A stretch of DNA of 64,000 bases from Lachnospiraceae bacterium UBA2864 (GCA_002350525.1 DEFA01000051.1:12184-76183); one strand, 5' to 3'. Shown: positions 43,361-52,001, numbered from the stretch's first letter. Program-made: numbers and translations. Notes: a model not told the origin generated them from the sequence alone.

Positions 43361-44485
43361 TTATCTGATAGTCACAAGCTCATACTCTCGTGTTCCTATT
43401 CCGATTTTCTCAGCATGCTCAAGGGTTTCAGCCCATGAAACATTCGGATTGCTGTTATGCCATACATCTCCGTGATCATGGAAGCCTTCACTTGCCATGT
43501 TGTCACCGAGCTGGCTGTTTCTTATAGGTTCCGCCTTCTGGCAGAGATCGACACATGCCTGATCGAGTGCTACCGGATCAAAAGATGCAAGCATTCCGAT
43601 GTCCGGAAGAATCGGCGCATCATTTTCACCATGACAGTCACAGTTTGGAGATACATCGGTTATCAGACTGATATGGAAATTCGGTCTTCCGACTATAACA
43701 GCAGCTGTATACTCTGCCATCCTCCTGCCTAGCATCTGAGGTGCATCCCAGTTATTATTATGTATCGCATCAAAGGCACAGGCACCGATACATCTTCCGC
43801 AGCCTTTGCATTTATCGGGATCTATCCATGCCTTGTTTCCGTTATAGCTGATTGCATTCGATCCGCATTCCTTTGCACATCTGCGGCAACCTCTGCACTT
43901 ATCCTCTTCAACATGCGGCTGCCCGCTGTTATGCTGCTGCATCTTTCCTGCACGGCTTCCGCAGCCCATTCCGATATTCTTTATGGCACCTCCGAATCCC
44001 GCCTGCTCATGTCCTTTAAAATGCGTGAGTGAGATGAAAATATCCGCATCCATAATGGCATGTCCTATATAAGCTTCCTTACAGTACTCTCCGTTAGGAA
44101 CCGGAACAGCTATATCGTCCGTTCCTCTGAGTCCGTCGCCTATTATGATCTGGCATCCCGTTGTAACAGTGTTAAAGCCGTTGATGTTTGCGCAGTCAAG
44201 ATGCTCGAGTGCATGTTTACGACTGCCCGGATAAAGAGTATTGCAGTCCGTAAGGAACGGCAGTCCGCCCTGCTCTTTTACCACGTCCGCAACAGCTTTG
44301 GCATAATTCGGTCTGAGATATGCGAGATTTCCCAGTTCTCCGAAATGCATCTTTATAGCTACAAACTTTCCATCCATATCAATGGATTCAATACCCGCAA
44401 GCTTTATAAGTTTCTGAAGCTTTTCTGGCAGACTCGTACCAAGCCCGGTCCTGAAATCCGTAAAATAAACTTTCGATCGTTCCAT
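43361..44485 (-). CDS. DUF362 protein with ferredoxin domain
   Basis: A 374-residue protein. The DUF362 part begins KVYFTDFRTGLGTSLPEKLQKL and includes KMHFGELGN and DADIFISLTHFKGHEQAGFGGAIKN (about residues 155-179). Two 4Fe-4S motifs follow: CRGCRRCAKECG and CKGCGRCIGACAFDAIHNN (about 205-255). Such proteins are thought to mediate electron transfer or cofactor handling in anaerobes; no activity is established. The start at 44485 follows GGGAGGAG, 3 bases upstream. A longer frame exists but has no binding site. It is in the same orientation as the aldo/keto reductase. Confidence 0.9.
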   Translation of the reverse strand: MERSKVYFTDFRTGLGTSLPEKLQKLIKLAGIESIDMDGKFVAIKMHFGELGNLAYLRPNYAKAVADVVKEQGGLPFLTDCNTLYPGSRKHALEHLDCANINGFNTVTTGCQIIIGDGLRGTDDIAVPVPNGEYCKEAYIGHAIMDADIFISLTHFKGHEQAGFGGAIKNIGMGCGSRAGKMQQHNSGQPHVEEDKCRGCRRCAKECGSNAISYNGNKAWIDPDKCKGCGRCIGACAFDAIHNNNWDAPQMLGRRMAEYTAAVIVGRPNFHISLITDVSPNCDCHGENDAPILPDIGMLASFDPVALDQACVDLCQKAEPIRNSQLGDNMASEGFHDHGDVWHNSNPNVSWAETLEHAEKIGIGTREYELVTIR

Positions 44486-44560
44486 AAACTCCTCCCTCAA
44501 AACCCGTCGAAACACTATACAGTATCTTTTTTTATTATAACAAAAAGCCTCTGACATCAA

Positions 44561-44590
44561 AAGCCCCCGCAAAGAAACTTGCAGAGGCTT
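44561..44590 (-). terminator. Terminator after the surface lipoprotein gene
   Basis: On the minus strand AAGCCTCTGCAA pairs with TTGCGGGGGCTT (12 pairs counting G-U) around a short loop, then TTTTGATG. It ends the DUF4956/lipoprotein operon. Confidence 0.7.
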
Positions 44591-44602
44591 CACACATAAT
44601 TT

Positions 44603-46006
44603 TTAATTCACGCTTTCAATTGTTTGATTAAATCTTCCCGAGGTTGCGGTATACTCCTCTTCTTTTATCTTAGAGGAACATATGAATATATTCTTATATT
44701 CTTTCTCCGGAGTAAATGAAAATATTATCTCATTCCTACTGTTTTTTACCTGGAAGAGTGTCCCGCCACTACATACCTCATCCATTGAAACAACCAACTT
44801 TCTGATCCCCGATCTTCCTATATCGGCATCGGTAACTCCCGCTGTTTCCACTGCGATCACATCTCCTCCGAGAACCGTAAAGCCATCGATCGTATCCACT
44901 GCTCCGTCGTCATCCTCTGCCGAACTGAACATATATACTTCTCCGCCTTCTATGACTGCGATCCCGTTGGAATCGAGACAGTCTCCTTCGGATTTGAGAC
45001 ATACGGTTCCTCCGAATATTTTGACATACGGGATATTTTCGCCCGTACCGAATGCATTTATCGTGTCATCAACAGCGTTGATCTTAACCTTTCCGCTGTA
45101 TATTTCCACCGCATTTCCTTCAAATCCTTCACGACATTTTTGTATATCCACATTTCCATCTGCTATTGTAAGCTCCGTTTCGCTGTGAATCGCATCGTCG
45201 ACACACTTAATGCTGATGTCTGTACCCCTGGTGTAAAAATATCCTTCTTCAACATGAAGTGCATCGGCTCCGCAATCTATAGCTATACTGCCGCCGGCAA
45301 TTCTGATTGAGTCTACGGCTTTGACAGCAGTATGCTTTGCTTTAATATCATAGCATCCGTCTGTGATCTTGATGTCATTCTCGCAGTAGATACCGTCACG
45401 GACAGCTGCCATGATATAAAGGCTTCCCTTTCCCTGAAATACGATATCGTCTTCGGCATAGATAACGCTTTCCGGTGTATTCGCCGCAGATTTAACAGAA
45501 TCCGTCGGCGTTGCATTTTCATCTATAGTAACTTTACCTTCGGAATCACGAAGGCTGTTCTCCGTTCCTTCGGGAAGCGTGATAAATACCTTATCCGCAT
45601 TTTTAACATATATGCAGGAGGTTTCCCCGTTAGTCATCTCAACACCTCGAAGAACAAGCTGAACCTTTGAGTTCTTGTTTGCATCAACGGTTACGGATGA
45701 GCATGACGACTTTCCTTCGATCACATATGTACCTTCTCTTTGTATGACGATATTTTCAATTCCGCCTGTCTTCTCTGTCTTTACACAGTTTTCGCTTCCT
45801 TCCGGAAGGGATATAAGCGGTGAATCTTCCCTTAGTCCTATTATTACCGCTTCATCCGTGCTGTAATAGGAATCGAAATCTTTATCGGTAAACAGGCTGT
45901 CACCATAGGTCACCCCCCTTGACTCCATGGAACAGCCTGTCATTAGAAGGAGAATCATTATTATAAGAGGAAGCACACATACACCCCGTATTCGATAGTT
46001 TATCAT
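44603..46006 (-). CDS. Cthe_2159-like carbohydrate-binding lipoprotein
   Basis: A 467-residue surface lipoprotein with a lipobox LMTGC (about residues 21-25). The rest is a repetitive Asp/Gly-rich beta-helix (repeated motifs such as ITDGCYDIKAKHTAVKAVDSI, VDDAIHSETELTIADG, VDDTINAFGTG), the pattern of the Cthe_2159 family, known to bind acidic polysaccharide (polygalacturonate). Ligands of calcium in loops are probable. It lies in the operon with the DUF4956 and VTC genes, as seen in many Firmicutes. It may bind cell-wall or plant acidic polymers. Confidence 0.82.
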   Translation of the reverse strand: MINYRIRGVCVLPLIIMILLLMTGCSMESRGVTYGDSLFTDKDFDSYYSTDEAVIIGLREDSPLISLPEGSENCVKTEKTGGIENIVIQREGTYVIEGKSSCSSVTVDANKNSKVQLVLRGVEMTNGETSCIYVKNADKVFITLPEGTENSLRDSEGKVTIDENATPTDSVKSAANTPESVIYAEDDIVFQGKGSLYIMAAVRDGIYCENDIKITDGCYDIKAKHTAVKAVDSIRIAGGSIAIDCGADALHVEEGYFYTRGTDISIKCVDDAIHSETELTIADGNVDIQKCREGFEGNAVEIYSGKVKINAVDDTINAFGTGENIPYVKIFGGTVCLKSEGDCLDSNGIAVIEGGEVYMFSSAEDDDGAVDTIDGFTVLGGDVIAVETAGVTDADIGRSGIRKLVVSMDEVCSGGTLFQVKNSRNEIIFSFTPEKEYKNIFICSSKIKEEEYTATSGRFNQTIESVN

Positions 46007-46063
46007 GAAAATTCTCCTTTCCTTCTATCAAAAGCCTGCCCGGTAAATATACGGTGATACAGC

Positions 46064-46744
46064 TTATAATTCATCCATGTTCTTCTCGCATCTGTTAAGC
46101 ATTATCTCCAGATTACCGTTCCTCTCGCGAATCTTATCCATGAATTCCTTAACACTTTCAGATGGCTTTACAACAACATCGAAATCCAGTCTGTACATCG
46201 TTCCCATGTTACAGGTCTTAACCTGGATCAGTTCATATCTCTTAAGATAATTCCTAAATATATCATCGAATCTTCCTTCGAAATCGAGGTCCTCAGGTAT
46301 AGTTATCCTGAGCTTTCTGGACATCGTCTCTCCTCCTCCGAAACGGATTGCACGCAGGATCAGCTCTATAACGGATACGATCACGGCAAAGATTATCGCC
46401 ACGAATATATATCCCATCCCCGTAGCCAGTCCCGCTGCCATAGCCAGGAAAATACTTGTTATCTCTTCGCCTCTTCCCTGAGCCGATCTGAATCTCACAA
46501 GACTAAATGCACCGGCTACCGCAACTCCGGTCCCGACATTTCCGTTCACCAGCATGATCACCATTTGTACTATGCACGGAAGTATGACAAGTGTAAGCAC
46601 AAAGCTCTGGCTGTACATTCTTTTTATCATATAAGTTCCGGCTATTATCAGTCCTGCCAAAATTGAACAGAGTGTCGCGATCAGGAAGGCTTCCGCCGTC
46701 ATGACTCCTCTGTGAAATATAGTTTCAAAGATAACATTAAGCAT
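46064..46744 (-). CDS. DUF4956-family membrane protein
   Basis: A 226-residue protein with about four membrane segments in the N-terminal half (about residues 18-42, 50-75, 85-110, 112-135). The C-terminal cytoplasmic part is regular and hydrophilic (LRITIPEDLDFEGRFDDIFR). The GNVGTGVAVAGAFSLVRFRSAQG segment is the core of DUF4956. This family accompanies VTC polymerase genes and CotH kinases in Firmicutes and may form their membrane partner. Start at 46744, with a GGGGG site upstream and 8-base overlap with the VTC gene end. Confidence 0.87.
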   Translation of the reverse strand: MLNVIFETIFHRGVMTAEAFLIATLCSILAGLIIAGTYMIKRMYSQSFVLTLVILPCIVQMVIMLVNGNVGTGVAVAGAFSLVRFRSAQGRGEEITSIFLAMAAGLATGMGYIFVAIIFAVIVSVIELILRAIRFGGGETMSRKLRITIPEDLDFEGRFDDIFRNYLKRYELIQVKTCNMGTMYRLDFDVVVKPSESVKEFMDKIRERNGNLEIMLNRCEKNMDEL

Positions 46745-47504
46745 ATTTTCTGGACCCCCTTCTGTCGTTCTCAAGCTTCCCGGCATAGCCTCTTCCGTAC
46801 TTGGAAAAAGACGTCTTATATATATTCAGCCTGCTGAGTATCCGCGCAATCTCAATCGGCATGGCACCCGCAATCTTAATCTCCATAAGTCTGTCCTCTT
46901 CCGGAAGTATCAAAGAGCCGTAGCCTCCGGACTTAAGTTCGAGATCATGGTCTCTCCATCTTATATTCTTATCAAATGTTATTCTGAATCCGGGATCCTC
47001 TATTCCCTGAAATGCGAGGCGGTCATAGGATATGATCATCCCCGGTCTCAGCTTCTTATACAGACTCACCATGCTGTTTATCTCGTTTTCTATTTGAACA
47101 TCCGTAAAGCTTACGGTTTCATCCAGAATCTCCTGCTCCGTATTCTGAAACGGAATCCCAAGATCGAGATGTCTTTTTGCCTCTCCGTAGGGAAGACTGA
47201 TCCTTCTCTTATAAACTACCCCCTCATATTTTTTCTTGATCTCGACAAATGCACTCGTATCTGCATCAGGAACCTTATAGGTTCTCAGTCGCAGCTTTTC
47301 TTTATAGATCGGTTTTTCTATCGATCTTCTGATAAGCCTGTAATCCGGCGTATCATAATAAATGTTATAAATCCTTGTGTTCCCATACATATCGGGCTTT
47401 ATATAACCCTCCAGCTCCGATAGAAGCATTTCATATGAACTTTTCGGAACATGATACTTAGTTTCGATACGGGCAAAGCTTTCCTTATAACCCCCATTTT
47501 CCAT
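46737..47504 (-). CDS. VTC-domain polyphosphate polymerase-like protein
   Basis: A 255-residue protein of the VTC family (catalytic core of eukaryotic polyphosphate polymerase). It begins FARIETKYHVPKSSYEMLL and contains RLRTYKVPDADTSAFVEIKKKYEGVVYKRR (basic tunnel residues, about 70-99) and ERIMEIKIA near the C-terminus, the EIK strand. In bacteria such proteins act with DUF4956 and CotH-type proteins on surface or phosphate-containing polymers; the exact product is unproven. It begins after an AGGAGG site preceded by a hairpin. Confidence 0.85.
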   Translation of the reverse strand: MENGGYKESFARIETKYHVPKSSYEMLLSELEGYIKPDMYGNTRIYNIYYDTPDYRLIRRSIEKPIYKEKLRLRTYKVPDADTSAFVEIKKKYEGVVYKRRISLPYGEAKRHLDLGIPFQNTEQEILDETVSFTDVQIENEINSMVSLYKKLRPGMIISYDRLAFQGIEDPGFRITFDKNIRWRDHDLELKSGGYGSLILPEEDRLMEIKIAGAMPIEIARILSRLNIYKTSFSKYGRGYAGKLENDRRGSRKYA

Positions 47505-47524
47505 ATTTAAAACCCCTCCTCCTT

Positions 47525-47571
47525 TTTACCAAAGGATCTGTCCCATTTGTAAATCCGGTTCCTTTGGTAAA
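47525..47571 (-). promoter_or_regulatory. Inverted repeat in the VTC gene leader
   Basis: TTTACCAAAGGA (47525-47536) and TCCTTTGGTAAA (47560-47571) form a perfect 12-bp stem around a 23-base loop in the leader of the VTC gene. It ends immediately before the AGGAGGAGGGG ribosome binding site, so it might modulate translation or processing. Confidence 0.5.
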
Positions 47572-47597
47572 TTGCACAACACCCTTTGTGCATATTT

Positions 47598-47674
47598 ACT
47601 ATAACGTTGAGAAAAGTGTCATTCAATGAAAATGTTCTGAGTCGGGGGGATTTGTTACGAACTGGGGGGATTTG
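47598..47674 (-). promoter_or_regulatory. Promoter with GGGGGGATTTG direct repeats before the VTC operon
   Basis: On the minus strand TTGAAT (47626-47621), 17-base spacer, TATAGT (47603-47598). Upstream of -35 are two copies of GGGGGGATTTG (plus-strand 47644-47654 and 47664-47674) with a 20-base period. LytTR response regulators bind direct repeats of about two helical turns, and one is encoded next door. Confidence 0.6.
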
Positions 47675-47679
47675 CACAA

Positions 47680-47711
47680 AAAAACTCCGCATCACACGAT
47701 GCAGAGTTTTT
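47680..47711 (-). terminator. Terminator after the LytTR response regulator gene
   Basis: A 14-bp stem (47680-47693 with 47698-47711, one G-U) with a GTGT loop, followed on the minus strand by TTTTTTT. It lies 4 bases after the stop codon and separates this gene from the VTC operon promoter. Confidence 0.88.
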
Positions 47712-47714
47712 CTG

Positions 47715-48416
47715 TCATACATTATTAAGTTCTTTTATACAATACTGTTTATATCGATCTATAAACTTAAAGACATACTTATCCGAAACCTTAAGTCTCT
47801 TATCATCTATTACCACATACCTTTTACCGTGACCGACTGTTATGATTTTCTTTACATATCTGAAGTTTATTACGTAACATCTATGTGCCCTGCAGAAATC
47901 ATATTCTTTCAGGACCTCTTCCATCTCGTTCATACTCTCACGATGAAGTATCTCCCGTGAATCTTCGGATATCAGTCTGACATAGGCTCCGTCCGACTGA
48001 ACATACTTGATATTTCTGATATTCAGTCCTTCAATCGTAAAGTTGCTGCCTGTTTTTATCTCGATCGCTCTGGTAAGATAAGAAGACAGTTTTTCTCCCA
48101 CCTCGCTCTTATCTATAAATCCGAGAACATTTATCCCGAAGGATTCTTTGACATAACTGTCATAACCGGTCACAAAGATAATGATGGTGTCCAGCCGGTT
48201 TTCCTCAATATAGTCCTTTACGTCAATTCCGCTGTCTTCACCGATCTCAATATCCAGAAGAAGAATATCTATGTCACCTATATCCCTTTTTAGATTCTGA
48301 ATATTATCGTATTCCAGTATATTGAAATCCCTTCCCGAAGATTCCCGAATACGTTCACACTCTGCTACTATTCCCTGCCTTACCAATTTGATGTCGTCGC
48401 AAACTGCTATATTCAA
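47715..48416 (-). CDS. LytTR response regulator
   Basis: A 233-residue two-domain regulator. The receiver domain (1-120) has CDD (acidic pocket, about residues 6-8), the phosphorylated Asp in LLLDIEIGEDSG (about 54-56), and conserved Thr and Lys (FVTGYDSY, IDKSEVG). The LytTR DNA-binding domain (about 135-233) has SDGAYVRLISEDSREILHRE and FCRAHRCYVINFRYVKKI. It is the AgrA/ComE kind, but no sensor kinase is next to it. A strong terminator follows. Putative binding repeats are at 47644-47674 (VTC operon) and 48497-48540 (own upstream region). Confidence 0.92.
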   Translation of the reverse strand: MNIAVCDDIKLVRQGIVAECERIRESSGRDFNILEYDNIQNLKRDIGDIDILLLDIEIGEDSGIDVKDYIEENRLDTIIIFVTGYDSYVKESFGINVLGFIDKSEVGEKLSSYLTRAIEIKTGSNFTIEGLNIRNIKYVQSDGAYVRLISEDSREILHRESMNEMEEVLKEYDFCRAHRCYVINFRYVKKIITVGHGKRYVVIDDKRLKVSDKYVFKFIDRYKQYCIKELNNV

Positions 48417-48496
48417 TACCCGATAGCCCTCCTCTTCTTATGAATTCCATTAAAACAATAACAAGAGTTTACCAAATTTTCGGATTTTTTTACAGC

Positions 48497-48540
48497 ATCG
48501 TTTACGACCTTCGTGTGTATTTATCGTTTACGGTCTTCGT
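48497..48540 (-). repeat. 18-base direct repeats upstream of the response regulator
   Basis: ATCGTTTACGACCTTCGT (48497-48514) and ATCGTTTACGGTCTTCGT (48523-48540) are direct repeats with two mismatches and a 26-base period, located between the exported-protein gene and the response regulator. Likely a regulatory site, because they sit in the upstream region of that gene. Confidence 0.5.
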
Positions 48541-48545
48541 AATTA

Positions 48546-49298
48546 TTACTTCAATTTGATTGAAGATATTATCGCTTCCATATCTTCCGAATAATCATAT
48601 CCTTCATCGGAAGCCATGATAAATGTATAGATATCTGAACCTATCTGTACATAGAGTATCGTACCGTATATCTTCGAATCTCCCGAAACAGCTTCTCCGG
48701 TAAAGACGTGACCGGTTCTATCGCCTATTGCTACAGTTCTGACCTCCGTCACATTACTGAATCCACCTTCTTCTATTCCCTGCTTTGCACCCTGAATGCC
48801 GGCATCCGAATCAAGATTCGCTCCGTTAAGCGGCTGTCTGTTCAGCATCATCCTTGCATGCTCTGTATAGAAGAAGTAGCATTTATTCTGATCCGGAGCT
48901 GATGTACCCATCCAGTTTTTCGGGATTGTAAAGCTTACCTTCATATACTCAATCTCTGTCTCTTCTTCCGGTGAGCCTATCACTTCCTGAACCGTGTTGG
49001 AATCACTGAGTATTACCGCTCCGCTCTCAGCTTCCTCCGTTTTATCCTCTGCCGATTCGGTTGTACTACCCGCTTCCGCCGAACTTTCCGATTCGGTCTT
49101 TTCCTCTGTATCAACACTTTCCTGTTTTTCTTCCGTCGTCGCTTCCGTACTTGATATAACATTTATCGCTTCCTGCGTTGTTACTTCAACACTGTCCCTT
49201 TCCTTCGACGGAAGTGATATTATGATGATACCTACGATCAGCCCGAGAAATATTACAAGGCATACGATCACAAAAATTTTAAATGCTTTACTTTCCAT
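48546..49298 (-). CDS. Membrane-anchored exported protein with acidic linker
   Basis: A 250-residue protein. A single N-terminal membrane anchor (about residues 6-29) is followed by a Thr/Glu/Ser-rich, low-complexity linker (about 40-115), then a compact C-terminal domain of about 125 residues beginning YMKVSFTIPKNW and ending EAIISSIKLK, with a shape like PsbP/DUF1795-type lipoproteins. The start at 49298 follows AGGGGG. Probably faces the outside. It is upstream of the response regulator on the same strand, separated by direct repeats. Function unknown. Confidence 0.7.
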   Translation of the reverse strand: MESKAFKIFVIVCLVIFLGLIVGIIIISLPSKERDSVEVTTQEAINVISSTEATTEEKQESVDTEEKTESESSAEAGSTTESAEDKTEEAESGAVILSDSNTVQEVIGSPEEETEIEYMKVSFTIPKNWMGTSAPDQNKCYFFYTEHARMMLNRQPLNGANLDSDAGIQGAKQGIEEGGFSNVTEVRTVAIGDRTGHVFTGEAVSGDSKIYGTILYVQIGSDIYTFIMASDEGYDYSEDMEAIISSIKLK

Positions 49299-49401
49299 AT
49301 TTTTCCCCCTGTTACCCGATATTCGTAAGTATATCATCCGTAAAGAAATATAGTCAAAATTGTGACTTAAATTTCATGTTTGTATCTATCTTGTATCCGA
49401 T

Positions 49402-50190
49402 CTATTTTCCTGACTTTGAACCGCCTGTTGCCGCCGATATATAGGAATTATAGAATTCCATCCTGTACTGTTTCGGTGTATAACCCGTGAGCTTATGAAA
49501 AGCTTTTGTAAAATGACTCTGCGAGCAGAATGCCAGCGAATACGCTATCTGCGAATAGGAGTAATCGGTCTTCTTAAGAAGTGCCATGGAAGTTTCGATT
49601 CTTATATTCATAAGGTATTCCCCTATCGTCTTACCTGTTTCCTTCTTAAAAATCGTCGCAAGATAACAGGGATTGAGCTTTACTTTATCCGCCATATCTT
49701 CAAGTGTGATCTTCTCGTTGAAATGCGAATCTATATAATTCATACAATCAAAAACCGGTTTCGTATACACCCTTTCCCTCTTGTACTCTCTTACCAGCTC
49801 AACAAAAACCGTCCATACCTCGCGATTCAATTCTCTGATCTCATCTATCGACTTCGCAACATCAGCTTTCTGTATATATACATCCGATGTCGAATACACT
49901 GTCTCCTGTGGTATTCCCGCCTCGATAAGATATCTGGTCGCCAGTCCGGTATTTATTATAAAAAGATATCTCATATTGCGAACCGGATCCTTCGAAAGCT
50001 TCCCCTGGATATCCGGATTAAGCTGATTAATAGAATCATCCACTGCCCTCATATCCCCTTTCATAAGAAGCTGAAATCTGTTGGACTCATCCTGATAAGT
50101 AGTATGAATATAACCCTTTTCCGCATTGTCATGCAGAAGCTTTCTTATTTCCTCAAAGTTGATAATTCTCTTATTATCCGTCGTTTTCAT
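49402..50190 (-). CDS. AraC-family regulator
   Basis: A 262-residue regulator. The N-terminal 150 residues form a ligand-binding region of unknown type (helical, with NPDIQGKLSKDP and ELNREVWTVFVELVREY). The C-terminal 100 residues carry two AraC helix-turn-helix units: EDMADKVKLNPCYLATIFKKETG and YSLAFCSQSHFTKAFHKLTGYTPK. The start at 50190 follows AGGGAG. It is divergent from the MutS-like gene. The inducer and target are unknown. Confidence 0.9.
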   Translation of the reverse strand: MKTTDNKRIINFEEIRKLLHDNAEKGYIHTTYQDESNRFQLLMKGDMRAVDDSINQLNPDIQGKLSKDPVRNMRYLFIINTGLATRYLIEAGIPQETVYSTSDVYIQKADVAKSIDEIRELNREVWTVFVELVREYKRERVYTKPVFDCMNYIDSHFNEKITLEDMADKVKLNPCYLATIFKKETGKTIGEYLMNIRIETSMALLKKTDYSYSQIAYSLAFCSQSHFTKAFHKLTGYTPKQYRMEFYNSYISAATGGSKSGK

Positions 50191-50342
50191 ATCAATCTCC
50201 CTATATTTTATCCATCGGATCATCTCATTCCGGAAAAAAACATACAAAAAGATTGTAACACAAATATAAATATTTTTATATACGCATCACCTCTCATATT
50301 CTAAACTGAATATTATGAGCAATGTATAAGAGGGAGTCTGAT

Positions 50343-51923
50343 ATGGATATATTATTTGCCGAAAATTCTAAAAGAAAGACCGTTGAATTAAAGCCCGAAA
50401 CCGTGAAAGATCTTGCGCTTCAGGATATTCTCGACAACATCTCCGATTCGGAAAGCGAGATGATCATCCTCCGCGATATCTTCACTCATATCCCTATCGA
50501 TACGAATGACACAAGATACAGATCTGAGATACTTAAGGATTTTCTCGAAAATGACGCCATGACAGACGAAATGACGGATGCTCTCAGCTATATCAGGACC
50601 CTCAAGGACTACGGACACAGTAAACTTCTTCAGTTGAGCGACGACAGAACTCTTTATGTTCTTCTCGAACATCTGAGAGAGTTAATGATATATATTGAGG
50701 CAACCGAAGCCATAGTATCCTGTCTCAAAAAGCATAAGATAAGATCAACAGGACTCAGATCCGTTCTTACCCGACTCGAAAGTATCGTCACGGATGATAA
50801 GTTTGAACTGGCAAAGAAGGACGTTAAGAAGATGCTGCACGACCTTTCCAACGTAAAGGGCGCCTTCATCGGAGTAAACTTTACTCCGGACCTTAATATC
50901 GAACAGGTAACTTCGGTTGAGTTCGTTCCATACCGCATAAGATCAAAATATAAATTTGCGGAAATAGCAGCATTTATCAGTAATGTTAATTCCAATGCAA
51001 TGGCATCCAATTCCGTAGGTAAGCCTTGGGCTCCTACCCGTGTTATAGATCCGCTTCTTGTATCTATGACACCGAATATAGAAAAACACCTGAAGCTTAA
51101 TATCATAAGAATTAAACACATCATGAACAAATACGTAAAGCTGGACAGTTCATCTATTACGGAACTGTATGAAGGCCTTACTTATTACCTGTGTATGACA
51201 AAACTCAGCAGAAGACTCAGGAAAGAAGGCTGCGAGATATGCCTTCCGGAGATAACAGATACCGAAGGAATAAAGCTCGACATTAAAGATCTCTATAATA
51301 TAAGACTCTTTTTTGCCGGTGAGAAGAATATCGTAAAGAACGATTTTTCCTTCTCGCCTGAAGAGAATCTCTTTATTCTCACGGGACCTAACAGAGGCGG
51401 CAAGACCATAATAGAGCAGGCTCTCGGAATCATATCCATTATGGCCGCCATCGGTTCTTTCGTAACCGCATCTTCCTGCAAGGGACGCCCGTTCCATAAC
51501 ATACTTACTCATTTTCCTATAGATGAGAATCTTACTATAAATTACGGACGACTCGGCGAAGAAGCCATACGTATCAAGGAGATAGTAAAAGAAGCAGACG
51601 ATAAGACACTTATCCTGTTTAATGAAACTTATTCCACAACCAGTGCAGCCGACGGCCTCTATCTCTCCAAGGATCTCCTTCGCATACTGAAGGAACACGG
51701 AACTGCAGTAGTCTTCAATACTCATATTCATGAGCTCGCCCGCTCCCTTGATGAGATGAATCGTTGGGACGGACAAAGCAAGTTTGTAAGTCTTGTTATG
51801 GAGATTAAGGATAACGTTAATACCTTCCGCGTAAAAAGAAGCGATCCCGAATCAAAATCCTATGCAAAAAATATTGCCGAGAAATACGGCATAACCTATG
51901 AGCAGATGAAGAATGCGGAATAG
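50343..51923 (+). CDS. MutS-related ATPase
   Basis: A 526-residue protein with the MutS core (domains III-V), without the N-terminal mismatch-recognition domain. Walker A is GPNRGGKT (348-355), Walker B LILFNETYSTTSAADG (about 425-440), and FNTHIHELARSLDE is the conserved His switch. The DNA-clamp part is helical (about 100-300). The start at 50343 follows GGGAG. MutS-like proteins of this shape act in recombination or DNA-end processing rather than mismatch repair. It stands alone, between an AraC regulator and a bidirectional terminator. Confidence 0.88.
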   Translation: MDILFAENSKRKTVELKPETVKDLALQDILDNISDSESEMIILRDIFTHIPIDTNDTRYRSEILKDFLENDAMTDEMTDALSYIRTLKDYGHSKLLQLSDDRTLYVLLEHLRELMIYIEATEAIVSCLKKHKIRSTGLRSVLTRLESIVTDDKFELAKKDVKKMLHDLSNVKGAFIGVNFTPDLNIEQVTSVEFVPYRIRSKYKFAEIAAFISNVNSNAMASNSVGKPWAPTRVIDPLLVSMTPNIEKHLKLNIIRIKHIMNKYVKLDSSSITELYEGLTYYLCMTKLSRRLRKEGCEICLPEITDTEGIKLDIKDLYNIRLFFAGEKNIVKNDFSFSPEENLFILTGPNRGGKTIIEQALGIISIMAAIGSFVTASSCKGRPFHNILTHFPIDENLTINYGRLGEEAIRIKEIVKEADDKTLILFNETYSTTSAADGLYLSKDLLRILKEHGTAVVFNTHIHELARSLDEMNRWDGQSKFVSLVMEIKDNVNTFRVKRSDPESKSYAKNIAEKYGITYEQMKNAE

Positions 51924-51959
51924 CCTGTCATAAATACATGCTGTAAAGTGTAACATAAA

Positions 51960-51991
51960 AATCGCCCGTTAAACCCGGGCGATTCTTTCTT
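51960..51991. terminator. Terminator between MutS-like and hypothetical genes
   Basis: AATCGCCCG (51960-51968) pairs perfectly with CGGGCGATT (51976-51984) and is followed by CTTTCTT. The genes on either side converge, so it may serve both. Confidence 0.85.
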
Positions 51992-52001
51992 AACTCTCAC
52001 A

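Noticed and set aside
47507..47722. 71-codon minus-strand frame before the VTC gene
   Set aside because: It crosses a promoter, direct repeats and a terminator, and has no ribosome binding site; treated as noncoding.
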